Source: Mycolicibacterium rutilum (lineage in GTDB: Bacteria; Actinomycetota; Actinomycetes; Mycobacteriales; Mycobacteriaceae). Taken from it: a stretch of 64,000 nt of DNA. The notes under the pieces were generated by a model, which was not told where the DNA came from, searched no databases, and worked only from the letters and a program-made list of their open reading frames with translations. Positions 49,718 through 60,851 of the stretch are shown piece by piece. The stretch covers positions 4,092,001 to 4,156,000 of the forward strand of contig NZ_LT629971.1 in the NCBI RefSeq assembly GCF_900108565.1. Direction: 5' to 3'. Position 1 is the first letter of the stretch; each line of letters opens with the position of its first letter. The position numbers were made by a program, and so were the translations under genes.

Positions 49718-50446
49718 TCAGTTCTGCACGGTCGGGCGGATCACCAGCTCGCCGATCTCCACGTCGCGCGGCTGCTCGAGCGCGAACGCGACCGCACGGG
49801 CGACGGCCTCGGGTGCGATCGCGAAAGCGGGCATGTGCGAACCGGGTTCGACGTTCTCGCCCGGAGCGCCGAGGTCGGTGCGCACGTAGCCGGGTGAGAT
49901 CGCGGTCGTGCGGATCACGCCGTCGGTGGACTCCTGGCGCAGCGCCTCCAGCGCGGTCCTGACCGCATTCTTCGTAGCCGCGTAGACGCCCATCTCGGGC
50001 ACGATCTTCATGCCCGCCGTCGACACCGTCGTGACAAAGTCACCGTGGCCCTGCCGCAAGAACACCGGCATCGCCGCCGCGATCCCGTGCAGCACGCCGC
50101 GCAGGTTGACGTCGATCATCGCCGTCCAGGCCTCGATATCGCCGTCGGCGAACGGGCCGAGCGAGGCGACACCGGCGTTGTTCACCAGGACGTCGAGCCG
50201 GCCGAACTCGTCGACCGCGGTCGACACCAGCCGGACCAGGTCGTCGGCGCGCGTGACGTCGGTGGCGACGGTGCGGACTCGCTCGGGGGCAAGGTCGGCG
50301 GCGATCCGGTCGAGTCGGTCGGTGCGGCGGGCGCCCAGCACCAGGCGGGCGCCGCGGGCGGCGAGCAGACGGGCGACGGCCTCGCCGATGCCGCTGCTGG
50401 CACCGGTCACGGCCGCGACCGTGTCGTAGAGGGGTTCTTCAGTCAC
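49718..50446 (-). CDS. Short-chain dehydrogenase/reductase (classical)
   Basis: A 242-residue classical SDR. GASSGIGEAVA is the cofactor loop, NNAGVASLG follows strand 4, Ser in VSTAGMK and YAATKNAV give the Ser-Tyr-Lys set. LGARRTDRL after strand 2 points to NADP. The substrate is unknown. GTG 50446 has a GGAG 11 nt upstream; GTG 50455 is also in frame. Divergent from lon with a 97-bp gap. Confidence 0.8.
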   Translation of the reverse strand: MTEEPLYDTVAAVTGASSGIGEAVARLLAARGARLVLGARRTDRLDRIAADLAPERVRTVATDVTRADDLVRLVSTAVDEFGRLDVLVNNAGVASLGPFADGDIEAWTAMIDVNLRGVLHGIAAAMPVFLRQGHGDFVTTVSTAGMKIVPEMGVYAATKNAVRTALEALRQESTDGVIRTTAISPGYVRTDLGAPGENVEPGSHMPAFAIAPEAVARAVAFALEQPRDVEIGELVIRPTVQN

Positions 50447-50509
50447 GTTGGTCACGACTCCGGGCGGGCCGTCGGTATTCCGCCGGGGAACAAACCCGGC
50501 GCTGGTGGA

Positions 50510-50530
50510 GTTGAGCGCATCAGACTCAAA
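50510..50530. promoter_or_regulatory. HAIR-like HspR operator upstream of lon
   Basis: GTTGAGC-gcatcag-ACTCAAA matches the HspR-associated inverted repeat CTTGAGT-N7-ACTCAAG at 11 of 14 fixed positions with exact spacing. It ends 13 bp before the lon ATG. Confidence 0.6.
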
Positions 50531-50543
50531 CTTTGGAGGATTG

Positions 50544-52865
<2,322 letters not shown>

Positions 52866-52878
52866 TGTGAAGATTGCC

Positions 52879-52915
52879 TTCAGGGTCGTGATCGTTGTCC
52901 GGTCACGACCCTGAA
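52879..52915 (+). terminator. Stem-loop after lon
   Basis: TTCAGGGTCGTGA and TCACGACCCTGAA pair perfectly over 13 bp with an 11-nt loop, starting 13 bp after the lon stop. Confidence 0.75.
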
Positions 52916-52922
52916 CGCAATA

Positions 52923-52928
52923 TACGGT
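52923..52928 (+). promoter_or_regulatory. -10 box of leaderless TfoX-N gene
   Basis: TACGGT, six nt before ATG 52935 and just after the lon terminator. Confidence 0.45.
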
Positions 52929-52934
52929 CGTCGC

Positions 52935-53267
52935 ATGGCCTATGACGAAGACCTGGCCCACCGCATCCGCGAACTGCTCACCGGGCAGCGCGGTGTCGAC
53001 GAGAAGCGGATGTTCGGCGGACTGGCGTTCCTCGTCGACGGTCACATGGCGGTGGCGGTCAGCGGACGCGGCGGCCTGATGGTGCGGGTGCCACCGGCCG
53101 AGGCCGCCACGCTGCTCGCCCGCCCGCACGTCGAGCCGATGACGATGGCGGGCCGCGAGATGCGTGGGTGGCTGCTGGTCGGCGTGGACGGGTTGCGGAC
53201 CAAACGACAGCTGCAGCCCTGGGTCGCGCGCGGTGTGGACTTCGCCAGGAGTTTGCCCCCGAAATAG
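52935..53267 (+). CDS. TfoX N-terminal domain protein
   Basis: A 110-residue protein consisting only of the TfoX/Sxy N-terminal domain: EKRMFGGLAFLVDGHMAVAVSG and the DG-G-LMVRV strand are typical. In Gram-negative bacteria full TfoX controls competence; single-domain actinobacterial homologs have no known role. It lies 19 bp before the endonuclease III-like gene. Confidence 0.75.
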   Translation: MAYDEDLAHRIRELLTGQRGVDEKRMFGGLAFLVDGHMAVAVSGRGGLMVRVPPAEAATLLARPHVEPMTMAGREMRGWLLVGVDGLRTKRQLQPWVARGVDFARSLPPK

Positions 53268-53286
53268 CCCGGGTACGTCAGCCGGG

Positions 53287-53928
53287 ATGGACGCCGCAGC
53301 GCAGAAGAAGACCGTCGCGAACCTGCTCGAGCAGGCCGGCACCACCTACGCCCGGCAGGCCGGAATCCGGTTGGCGGACAAACCGATGCCGCTGTTCCAG
53401 CTGCTGACGCTGTGCATGCTGGCCAGCAAACCGATCGACGCCGGCATCGCGGTGGCCGCGGCCAGGGAGCTGTTCGGCGCCGGACTGCGCACGCCCAAAG
53501 CCGTCACCGCCGCCGACCGCGCCGAGATGATCCGTGCGTTCGGCCGCGCGCACTACGTCCGCTACGACGAGAGCTCGGCCACCCGCCTGACCGACATCGC
53601 GGCGGCCACCGTCGAGGAGTACGGCGGCGACCTGCGCAGGCTCGACGGGGTCGCCGAGCACGACGCCGCCGCACTGACCGGTGCGCTCAAACAGTTCAAG
53701 GGCATCGGCGACACCGGCGCCGACATCTTCCTGCGCGAGGTGCAGGACACCTGGACGTGGCTGCGTCCGTACTTCGACGACCGTGCCGTGGCGGCGGCCC
53801 GCTCACTCGGATTACCGGGTGCGCCAGACAAACTCGGTGCCCTGGCGCCGCGGCGCAACGCCGACCTGGCCGCGGCGCTGGTGCGGGTGTCGCTCGACGA
53901 CGAGCTGCGCGACGCGGTGCGGGGATGA
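53287..53928 (+). CDS. Endonuclease III-like HhH protein
   Basis: A 213-residue helical protein of the HhH-GPD DNA glycosylase fold. FQLLTLCMLASKPIDAGIAVAAARELF is the start of the domain and FKGIGDTGADIFLREVQ the helix-hairpin-helix with the final Asp-like acid. The catalytic Lys of endonuclease III is not evident and there is no C-terminal 4-Cys iron-sulfur loop. DNA-repair glycosylase activity is possible but unproven. Eight nt separate it from the DUF72 gene. Confidence 0.7.
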   Translation: MDAAAQKKTVANLLEQAGTTYARQAGIRLADKPMPLFQLLTLCMLASKPIDAGIAVAAARELFGAGLRTPKAVTAADRAEMIRAFGRAHYVRYDESSATRLTDIAAATVEEYGGDLRRLDGVAEHDAAALTGALKQFKGIGDTGADIFLREVQDTWTWLRPYFDDRAVAAARSLGLPGAPDKLGALAPRRNADLAAALVRVSLDDELRDAVRG

Positions 53929-53935
53929 GACCGCG

Positions 53936-54664
53936 GTGATCCGGATCGGCACGTCGGGATGGTCCTACGACCACTGGAAGGACGTGCTGTATCCGACGGG
54001 CACACCGGTGGCCAAGCGGTTGGCGCGCTACGTCGCCGAGTTCGACACCGTCGAGCTCAACGCGAGCTTCTACCGGTGGCCCAAGGACGAGGCGTTCGCC
54101 GGCTGGCGCCAACGGCTGCCCGACGGGTTCACCATGTCGGTCAAGGCCCAGCGCGGACTCACCCACTACCGGCGGCTGCGCGAACCCGAGCCGTGGATCG
54201 AGCGGTTCGACCGGTGCTGGACGCTGCTCGGGGACCGCAGCGAGGCGCTGCTGGTGCAGCTGCATCCGGAGCTGGAGCGCGACGACGCCCGCCTCGAGCA
54301 CTTCCTCACCCTGATGCCCGAGCGCATCCCCGTCGCGATGGAACTGCGGCACCCGTCCTGGGGCGACCCCGCCGTCTACGAGCTGCTCGAACGGCACGAC
54401 GCCGCCTACGTGGTGATGAGCGGCGCCCACCTCCGCTGCGTGCCCAGGGCGACCAGCGGCCGGGTGTACATCCGCATGCACGGCCCCGATCAGGACTCGC
54501 TGTACGCCGGGTCGTACCCCGACGACGAACTGCGGCGGTGGGCCGACCGGATCCGCGCCTGGGACGAGGAGGGCCGACGGGTCCTCGTCTACTTCAACAA
54601 CGACCTCGGCGGGCACGCCGTGCGCAACGCCTGCACGCTGCGGGCGATGCTGGCCGAGCGGTGA
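53936..54664 (+). CDS. DUF72 TIM-barrel protein
   Basis: A 242-residue DUF72 (YecE-like) protein. IRIGTSGWSYDHWKDVLYP is the diagnostic N-terminal motif; FDTVELNASFYRWP and YVYFNND-like VLVYFNNDLGGHAVRNA follow. The fold is a TIM barrel related to xylose isomerase-type enzymes; function unknown, with suggested links to nucleic-acid repair or iron-sulfur proteins. The GTG start lies just after the upstream stop, so the two genes are probably co-transcribed. Confidence 0.8.
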   Translation: MIRIGTSGWSYDHWKDVLYPTGTPVAKRLARYVAEFDTVELNASFYRWPKDEAFAGWRQRLPDGFTMSVKAQRGLTHYRRLREPEPWIERFDRCWTLLGDRSEALLVQLHPELERDDARLEHFLTLMPERIPVAMELRHPSWGDPAVYELLERHDAAYVVMSGAHLRCVPRATSGRVYIRMHGPDQDSLYAGSYPDDELRRWADRIRAWDEEGRRVLVYFNNDLGGHAVRNACTLRAMLAER

Positions 54665-54715
54665 GCGACCCCGCATGCCGGCGCCCGGAGCGGTTGCGGC
54701 ACGCTGAGAGCCGAA

Positions 54716-55300
54716 ATGCGTGCGACATGTCTGATCGCGGCCGCCGCGGTCCTCGCGGCGGGCTGCTCGGGTGAGCGGATCTTCACCACCGACGAACCAC
54801 GGGTCACGATGCCGACGACCCCCACCAGCACCCCGGCGCTGCCGCCGCCGGCCGGGCCGCACCTGGTCGACGCGTTCGACTACGTCGCGCACCCGCAGGG
54901 TGCGGCGGTCTACTACTTCACCTCCCCCAGCGGCCGCTGGGCGTGCGCGATCCTGCCGCGTGACCGGGCCGGGTGTCAGTCCACGGCCGGGCAGGCCATC
55001 GGCGTCACCGGCGCTCCCGATTCCGTGCTCGACGCCGCAGGCGAGGAGACCGCGCCGAACGCCATCGTCGTCGACCGCGACGGCGACCCGCGCTTTGTCG
55101 CGGTGGAACCGGACGAATTCGTGGCCGAGGATGCAAAAGTGTTGCCGTTCAACCGCATTCTCGCCGTCGCCGGTTTCCGCTGCAACATCCAGGAAGAGAC
55201 CGGGGTCTCGTGCGCGAGCGAGCGCACCGGCAAGGGGTTCAGTTTCGCGGCCGACGGATTCGTGCCGCAGTACACCGAGGTGCCCCCGGGCGCCCCGTAG
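54716..55300 (+). CDS. Lipoprotein of unknown function
   Basis: A 194-residue exported protein with a lipobox LAAGC (Cys17) after a short hydrophobic signal. A Thr/Pro-rich linker (about 30-48) leads to a globular domain with paired Cys residues (WACAILP, GCQST, FRCNIQ, VSCASE), probably two disulfides. The layout is common in mycobacterial lipoproteins annotated as hypothetical. It is 21 bp upstream of the SDR gene. Confidence 0.75.
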   Translation: MRATCLIAAAAVLAAGCSGERIFTTDEPRVTMPTTPTSTPALPPPAGPHLVDAFDYVAHPQGAAVYYFTSPSGRWACAILPRDRAGCQSTAGQAIGVTGAPDSVLDAAGEETAPNAIVVDRDGDPRFVAVEPDEFVAEDAKVLPFNRILAVAGFRCNIQEETGVSCASERTGKGFSFAADGFVPQYTEVPPGAP

Positions 55301-55321
55301 CGCGCGAGGAAGGCGGTCGAC

Positions 55322-56119
55322 GTGAAGATCGAATCCGGACAGGTCGCGGTCGTGACCGGCGGAACCAGCGGCATCGGCTTCGCGCTCGCCGACCACCTGA
55401 CCCGACGCGGTGTCGCGGTGATGATCGCCGACATCCGCGAGGACGCGATCCCCGCGGCGGTCGACGCCCTGTCGGACCGCCCGGGCGCCGCCGCCGGGGT
55501 GCGGGTCGACGTGCGCGAGGCCGCCGAGGTCGACGCCCTGGCCGACACCACCCTCGACCGCTTCGGCCGCGTCGACCTGGTGTGCAACAACGCGGGCGTC
55601 GTCTGCGAACAGACGCCGGCGTGGGAGCAGGCGTTGCCGACGTGGCGCCGGCTGATCGACGTCAAACTCATGGGAGCCGTGAACGGGGTGCGGACCTTCG
55701 CGCCGATCCTCATCACCCAAGGGACGGGCCACTTCCTCAACACCGCCTCCGCAGGCGGCCTGATCGCACTGCCCGACCTGGCGCCCTACAGCGCGACCAT
55801 GCACGCCGTGGTCGGCCTGACCGAGACGTTGAATGTCGAATTGCGCTCCGCATCACCGCAATTGGGCGCCACCGTGCTCTGCCCCGGCATGGTCGACACG
55901 CCGCTGGGCCCGAACTCGGCGGCGCTCACCCCACCCGGCGCGGTCAGCGTGCCCAACGACCGCGACGACGACGCGATGCGCGGTGCGATCAGCCCGGCGG
56001 TGGTCGCCGACGCCGCGATCGCCGCGGTCGAGGCGGACCGGGTGCACGCCGTCGTCGGTCCCGGCGCCGCAGAGGCCGCGCGGAACCGGATCGACCGGCT
56101 GCTGGCGGATCTCGAGTGA
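55322..56119 (+). CDS. SDR-family protein with altered catalytic Lys
   Basis: A 265-residue SDR, similar in neighbourhood to M. tuberculosis Rv1865c. GGTSGIGFALA and NNAGVVCEQTP are intact and Ser is present in NTASAGG. The Tyr motif reads YSATMHAV, so the catalytic Lys of YxxxK is Met, a single AAG to ATG change at codon level. Activity should be reduced unless another residue compensates. GTG start with GGAAGG upstream. It abuts the convergent thiolase-like gene with no gap. Confidence 0.75.
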   Translation: MKIESGQVAVVTGGTSGIGFALADHLTRRGVAVMIADIREDAIPAAVDALSDRPGAAAGVRVDVREAAEVDALADTTLDRFGRVDLVCNNAGVVCEQTPAWEQALPTWRRLIDVKLMGAVNGVRTFAPILITQGTGHFLNTASAGGLIALPDLAPYSATMHAVVGLTETLNVELRSASPQLGATVLCPGMVDTPLGPNSAALTPPGAVSVPNDRDDDAMRGAISPAVVADAAIAAVEADRVHAVVGPGAAEAARNRIDRLLADLE

Positions 56120-57595
56120 TCAGACCAGCGCCGCGGTCCCATCGGCGTTGACCCGCACCTTCGCCCCGGCGATGTCGTCGTCGACCGTCGCCGCCGCCTC
56201 GGCCGCATCGCCGATCACCGCGAGCACCCGCGCGTCGTCGGGGGTGCGCACCGACAGGAACGCCTTTTCCGGCGCGCCGTCGCGATCGAACGGTGTCGTC
56301 CAGCTCTCCACCGTCCCGACACCTTCCCACTCGACCACGGCGGTCCGGGTCGGTTCCCGGTCGACGGCGGGCTGGACGTCCTCCCAACGGAATCCGTGTG
56401 CCGGCGGTTCGGCGCTGTAGACGCCGAAACTGTGCTTGGTGAGGTAGCCGCCGTTGGCGGTGACCAGCCCGCGCTTGCCCGGCTCGGCGGCGAGCCGTTC
56501 GGCCATGGTGGCGATCGAGTGGGTGACGTAGTTGTTCCACGGCCCGCCCGCGAACGTCAGACCGCCCGTCACGGTGAGGGGCCGGGCGGGATCGCCGATC
56601 GGCAGCCCGAGTTCGGTGGCGGCGACCTGCACCGCGGACGGGAAGCACGAATACAGGTCGATCAGGTCGACGTCGTCGATGTCGAGGCCGGCCAGTTCGA
56701 GGGCGCGCCGGCCGCCGATCCGGATCGCCGGGGAGGTGTGGAACTCGGCCCGCTCGCCGATCGCATAGGTGTCGTGGGAGTCGGTGCCCGCGTAGGGAAA
56801 CACCCAGCGCTCCTTCGGGATCTGCAGATACTCGGCCTTCTCGGCGGCCGCCAGCACCAGCACCGCGGCCTGGTCGACCATGTTGTTGGAGTTCATCAGC
56901 TTGGGGTACGGCCAGCTGATCATCCGGTTGTCGGGACCCTCGCGCCAGATCTGCTCACCGGACAGCGCGGTGCGGTTCCACGCGTGCGGATTGGCCGCGG
57001 CCGCCGCGCTGAACTGGGCCCACAGTTCGCCGAGGTGCCGCCGGTGCTCCTCGGGCGAGCGGCCCGCGGCGATCCGCAGTGCCTGCTCGAACATCGGGTA
57101 GACGTAGGCAGGCCGGTCGAGGTGGATGCGGTTCTCGGCGGGTCCGGCCATCGGCACCCCGCCGTCGTCGGCGCCGTCGGCCATCGGCACCGACTCGTCC
57201 TGGCGCGTCCAGTCCGGTTTGCGGCCGTTGCGCCGCAACCGGCTTCGCGTGCGCCACGTCTCGGCGCCGGCGATCAGCACGACGTCGGCGCGCCCGGCTT
57301 GAATGTCGCGGCAGGCCTCGTTGACCAGTGACTGCGGCGTGTTGCCGCCGATGCCGGTATAGCGGGTGCGGGCATCGGAAGCGCGAATACGTTGCGCCAG
57401 AAGCAGACCCGGATCGCGGTACCGCCACGACAGCAGATTGACCACCCGCACCGAGTCGACGGTCTGCAGTACCCGTGGATCGGCGCCGGCGCGCGCGGCC
57501 GCGACCATCAGATCGACCGGCTCGACCTCGGGGTGCTCGTCGCGCTGGTTGACCTGTCCGTAGCCGACCAGCACCGGTGTCCTGGGATCCATCAT
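56120..57595 (-). CDS. Thiolase-superfamily protein (Rv1867-like acetyl-CoA acetyltransferase)
   Basis: A 491-residue thiolase-fold protein. GIGGNTPQSLVNEACRDIQAGRADVVLIAGAE is the region that carries the nucleophile Cys in true thiolases; here the equivalent segment has Asn/Thr-Pro-Gln and no evident Cys at the loop, as in the SCP2-type/lipid-transfer subgroup. LYSCFPSAVQVAA and FAGGPWNNYVTHSIA are conserved later. It corresponds to M. tuberculosis Rv1867 by memory. It overlaps the CoA-transferase gene by 4 bp, so it acts in the same acyl-CoA pathway. Confidence 0.75.
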   Translation of the reverse strand: MMDPRTPVLVGYGQVNQRDEHPEVEPVDLMVAAARAGADPRVLQTVDSVRVVNLLSWRYRDPGLLLAQRIRASDARTRYTGIGGNTPQSLVNEACRDIQAGRADVVLIAGAETWRTRSRLRRNGRKPDWTRQDESVPMADGADDGGVPMAGPAENRIHLDRPAYVYPMFEQALRIAAGRSPEEHRRHLGELWAQFSAAAAANPHAWNRTALSGEQIWREGPDNRMISWPYPKLMNSNNMVDQAAVLVLAAAEKAEYLQIPKERWVFPYAGTDSHDTYAIGERAEFHTSPAIRIGGRRALELAGLDIDDVDLIDLYSCFPSAVQVAATELGLPIGDPARPLTVTGGLTFAGGPWNNYVTHSIATMAERLAAEPGKRGLVTANGGYLTKHSFGVYSAEPPAHGFRWEDVQPAVDREPTRTAVVEWEGVGTVESWTTPFDRDGAPEKAFLSVRTPDDARVLAVIGDAAEAAATVDDDIAGAKVRVNADGTAALV

Positions 57596-59883
57596 GTCCT
57601 TTCGTCATCGGCGAACAGCGCGCCGCACGCGATCAGCCGCTCGGTCTCGTCGCCCGGCATGCCGAGCAATTCGCGGCAGATCTCGCGGGTGTGCTCCCCC
57701 GCCGTCGGGGCCGGACGCAGCTCGGCCGGCGGGATGTCGATGAACGGGGCGGGCCCGGTCTCGGTCAGCAGCGGCGATTCGAACAGCCGGTGCGTCATGT
57801 CGGTGAACACCTTTCGCGCCCGCACCTGCGGATCGGTCGGGATGTCGACCGCACGGTTCATCGGGGCCGCCGCCACGCCTGCCTCCTGCAGCAGCTGCGC
57901 CACCTCCGTCTTGTCCCGGCTACCGGTCCAGCCCACCATATCCACGCTCCCGGTCAGCCCGGCGAGTCGCCCACCGTCCGCGTCGGATTCGAGGGAGACG
58001 ACGCACCATTCGTCGTCGCCGGCGCACGGATACACCGCATGCACGTCGGTGCCCTCGGCCACGTCCAGGCCCGCGGCGCGGGCGGATTCGGCGATGTAGC
58101 TTGCCGCCAACTGATGGATGGCCGTTTCGGCCTGGGAGACGTGCACGTGCGCGGGGGCGCCGGTGCGCTCCCGCCGGATCAGCGCGGCGAGCGCACCGAT
58201 CGCGGTGGTCCGCGCCGACACGTGGTCCGGAAAGATCGTGGTCGCGTCGTAGTACTCCCCGTCGTCGGCCCACAGTGAGCTGACGCCGGTGGCGGCCCGC
58301 ACCAGCGGCCCGTAGCCCATCCGCTCGCTCCACGGGCCCGTCGCCCCGAACGCGCTGCTCTCGGCGAGCACGATCCGAGGGTTGAGCTGCCGCAGCCGTT
58401 CATACGGGAATCCCAGTGCGGCAAGCGTTCCGGGCTTGAAGTTGGCGAAGACCGCGTCGGACTCGGCGACCAGCCTGGCGAACAGCGCGGCACCGTCGGG
58501 GTGGCGCAGGTCGAGTCCGAGGCTGCGTTCGTTGCGGTGTGTCAGCGCCCACGACCTGCTCATCACCTGGCCGGGCGGGGTCTGCCGCAGACCGTCGGGG
58601 TAGGCGGCGCTCTCCACCTTGATGACGTCGGCGCCGAGGTCGGCGAACAACCGGCCCAGTTCGCCGCCGGCGACGATCACGCCCAGGTCGAGGATGCGCA
58701 CCCCGTCGAACGGCCGTCGCGTCGCGGCCGTGCCGGCGCCCAGCGGTGGGTCCGACCACGCCGGTGCGCTCGATCCGGCGGGCGGCGCGAACCAGCGCAC
58801 GCCGGCGCGGCCACCGTCGACGACGAACGGACCGACGGGTGCCACGACGTCGGCGCTGCCGAGTCGCACGGTGGTCAACGCCCCGGCGGCGCGAAAGTGC
58901 TCGGCCGCCAACGCCTCTGCCGGGGTCAGCACCGCCGCGACCGGCACGCCGCGGGCCTGGCCCTCGGCGACCAGCTCGCCCATCGTCCGGCCGGCGAACA
59001 GCGCGGCGATCGCGGCGTTGAGTTCCCGCGACGCCGCGTAGCGCGCCGCGATGGTGTCGAACTTCGGGTCCGCGAACTGGAGGGGTTCGCCGAGCCAGGC
59101 GCGCATCCCGCGCCACTGCCGCGGCGAGAGCAGGCACAGCCGCACCCGCCCGTCCGCACAGTCGAAGATCGGGTAGATGTTCTGGTTGCGCGGCCTGCCG
59201 CGCCAGATCTCGGTGGTCTTCTTGATCCCGACGGCCGCCTGCCCCTCCGAACCGAAGGGCGGGTCCAGCGACTGCAGCACCCCCTCGAAGCGGGAGAAGT
59301 CGATGTATTCGCCTGCGCCGCTGCGCAACCGGCGGTAGTACGCGGCCAGCGCCGCCCACGCCGCCTGGGCGGCCGCGGTTCCGGAGGCCAGGCCGACCGG
59401 CGGCGACACCGGGGTGCCCGCCGTCGGCCCGGTGCGCGACAGCGCGGTCGACAACGCGTACAGCACCGGGTCGGTCGCGCGCCACGACGCGTACGGTCCG
59501 GTGGTGCCGAAGTCGGTGACCGACAACGCGACCAGGTGGCCGAACCGCTGCGCCAGTTCGACACAGGAGGTGCCGAATTGCGCTGCACCGCCGGGAATCC
59601 CGCCGTCGACGACGATGTCGGCGCCGCCGGCGAGTTCGACGAGCGCGCGGCGGTGTTCGGGATCGGCCGGATCCAGCACGGCGCAGCGCTTGTTCGCGTT
59701 GTGCACCGCGAACGCCACGCTCATCCCGGCCACGGCGGGAGCGGCGCCGCGGTCCGGGCTGCCCCCGGGCGGCTCGATCTTCAGCACGTCGGCCCCGAGG
59801 TCGGCGAGTAACCGGCCGACGCCGTCGGATCCCGCGCCGCCTAGGTCGAGGACCCGCACCGCGTCGAGCAGCGGCTGGTTCAT
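57592..59883 (-). CDS. Tandem CaiB/BaiF family CoA-transferase (Rv1866-like)
   Basis: A 763-residue fusion of two class III CoA-transferase domains (about 1-385 and 395-763). Each begins with a Rossmann half: VRVLDLGGAGSDGVGRLLADLGADVLKIE and VRILDLGVIVAGGELGRLFADLGADVIKVE. The second keeps the catalytic-type Asp553 (FPDHVS) before TTAIGALAAL; the first has Gly164 (PVGLASG) at the matching place. The protein thus looks like a fused dimer with one active site. It would move CoA between carboxylic acids. Overlaps the thiolase-like and LLM genes by 4 bp each. Confidence 0.8.
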   Translation of the reverse strand: MNQPLLDAVRVLDLGGAGSDGVGRLLADLGADVLKIEPPGGSPDRGAAPAVAGMSVAFAVHNANKRCAVLDPADPEHRRALVELAGGADIVVDGGIPGGAAQFGTSCVELAQRFGHLVALSVTDFGTTGPYASWRATDPVLYALSTALSRTGPTAGTPVSPPVGLASGTAAAQAAWAALAAYYRRLRSGAGEYIDFSRFEGVLQSLDPPFGSEGQAAVGIKKTTEIWRGRPRNQNIYPIFDCADGRVRLCLLSPRQWRGMRAWLGEPLQFADPKFDTIAARYAASRELNAAIAALFAGRTMGELVAEGQARGVPVAAVLTPAEALAAEHFRAAGALTTVRLGSADVVAPVGPFVVDGGRAGVRWFAPPAGSSAPAWSDPPLGAGTAATRRPFDGVRILDLGVIVAGGELGRLFADLGADVIKVESAAYPDGLRQTPPGQVMSRSWALTHRNERSLGLDLRHPDGAALFARLVAESDAVFANFKPGTLAALGFPYERLRQLNPRIVLAESSAFGATGPWSERMGYGPLVRAATGVSSLWADDGEYYDATTIFPDHVSARTTAIGALAALIRRERTGAPAHVHVSQAETAIHQLAASYIAESARAAGLDVAEGTDVHAVYPCAGDDEWCVVSLESDADGGRLAGLTGSVDMVGWTGSRDKTEVAQLLQEAGVAAAPMNRAVDIPTDPQVRARKVFTDMTHRLFESPLLTETGPAPFIDIPPAELRPAPTAGEHTREICRELLGMPGDETERLIACGALFADDERT

Positions 59884-60752
59884 GCCAACAGCCGTTCCGC
59901 CCATCGCAGGTAGTCGTCGGTGTCCTCGGCGACATACATGAGGTCGACGAACACGTCGGGGTAACCGCCGTCGGCCAGCACCCGCACCGCTTCGGCGACG
60001 GTGTCGGGGGTGGCGCCCTCGGAGACGTTGATGCGCACCGCGGTGTGGATGTCGGCGGGATCGCGGCCCGCCGCCCGGGCCGCGTCGTCGATGGTCTGAC
60101 GCTGCATGGTGAGCACGTCGGGCATGACGAAGTCGGGCACCACCGCCACGGGCAGCCAGCCGTCGGCGCGCTGCCCCACCCGCTCGAGCGCGGCCGGGGT
60201 CAACGCCGACAGGTAGATCGGCGGGCGGGGCCGCTGCGCGGGTTTGAGGTCGATCCACGACGGCGGCAGCGTCCAGTGCTCGCCGTCATGGGCGGCCGGG
60301 TTGGTGGTCCAGATCGACTCGAGCGCGTCGAGCATCTCGTCGAGCTGCGCCCCGCGGCGGCGGAACGGTGCGCCGGCGGCGGTGAACTCCTCAGGCGACC
60401 AGCCGATCCCCAAACCGGGCCGCAGCCGCCCGCCGCTGGCCACGTCGATCGCGGTCAGCTGCCGGGCCAGCATCACCGGCTGATACCAGGGGGCGACGAG
60501 AACGCTGGCCCCCAGCGTCACCCGCTCGGTGACCGCCGCGGCCAGCGCCAGCGCGATGAACGGATCGAAGCCGGCGCGGAACTGCTCGGGGATGGTGTCC
60601 GAGCCGGGGTAACCGACGCTGGGGTCCACGGCCGCGATCAGCCGGTCACCGACCCAGAGGCTGTCGGCGCCCATCTCCTCGGCGGCGGACGCGAAGCGAG
60701 CGATATCGGCGCGGGCCGATGCTCCGTACTGTGGCAGCGCGAATCCCAACAC
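59880..60752 (-). CDS. LLM-class F420-dependent oxidoreductase
   Basis: A 290-residue luciferase-like TIM barrel. GFALPQYGASARADIARFASAAEEMGADSLWVGDR is the N-terminal core, VTERVTLGASVLVAPWYQPVMLARQLTAIDVASGGRL the conserved middle block, and GIGWSPEEF follows; these match actinobacterial F420-dependent oxidoreductases. Its substrate is probably a CoA ester or a lipid made by the two downstream gene products. GTG start; overlaps the CoA-transferase ATG by 4 bp. It is the first gene of this operon, divergent from phosphoketolase with a 99-bp gap. Confidence 0.8.
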   Translation of the reverse strand: MLGFALPQYGASARADIARFASAAEEMGADSLWVGDRLIAAVDPSVGYPGSDTIPEQFRAGFDPFIALALAAAVTERVTLGASVLVAPWYQPVMLARQLTAIDVASGGRLRPGLGIGWSPEEFTAAGAPFRRRGAQLDEMLDALESIWTTNPAAHDGEHWTLPPSWIDLKPAQRPRPPIYLSALTPAALERVGQRADGWLPVAVVPDFVMPDVLTMQRQTIDDAARAAGRDPADIHTAVRINVSEGATPDTVAEAVRVLADGGYPDVFVDLMYVAEDTDDYLRWAERLLA

Positions 60753-60851
60753 GCTGGACAGGCTAGACGGTCCGGTTTGCCGCTGCCTGGACCAGTTATG
60801 CCCACCCTCGGCGCATGCGTAGCGACCGGCTCAGCGGGTACCCGACTGCCG

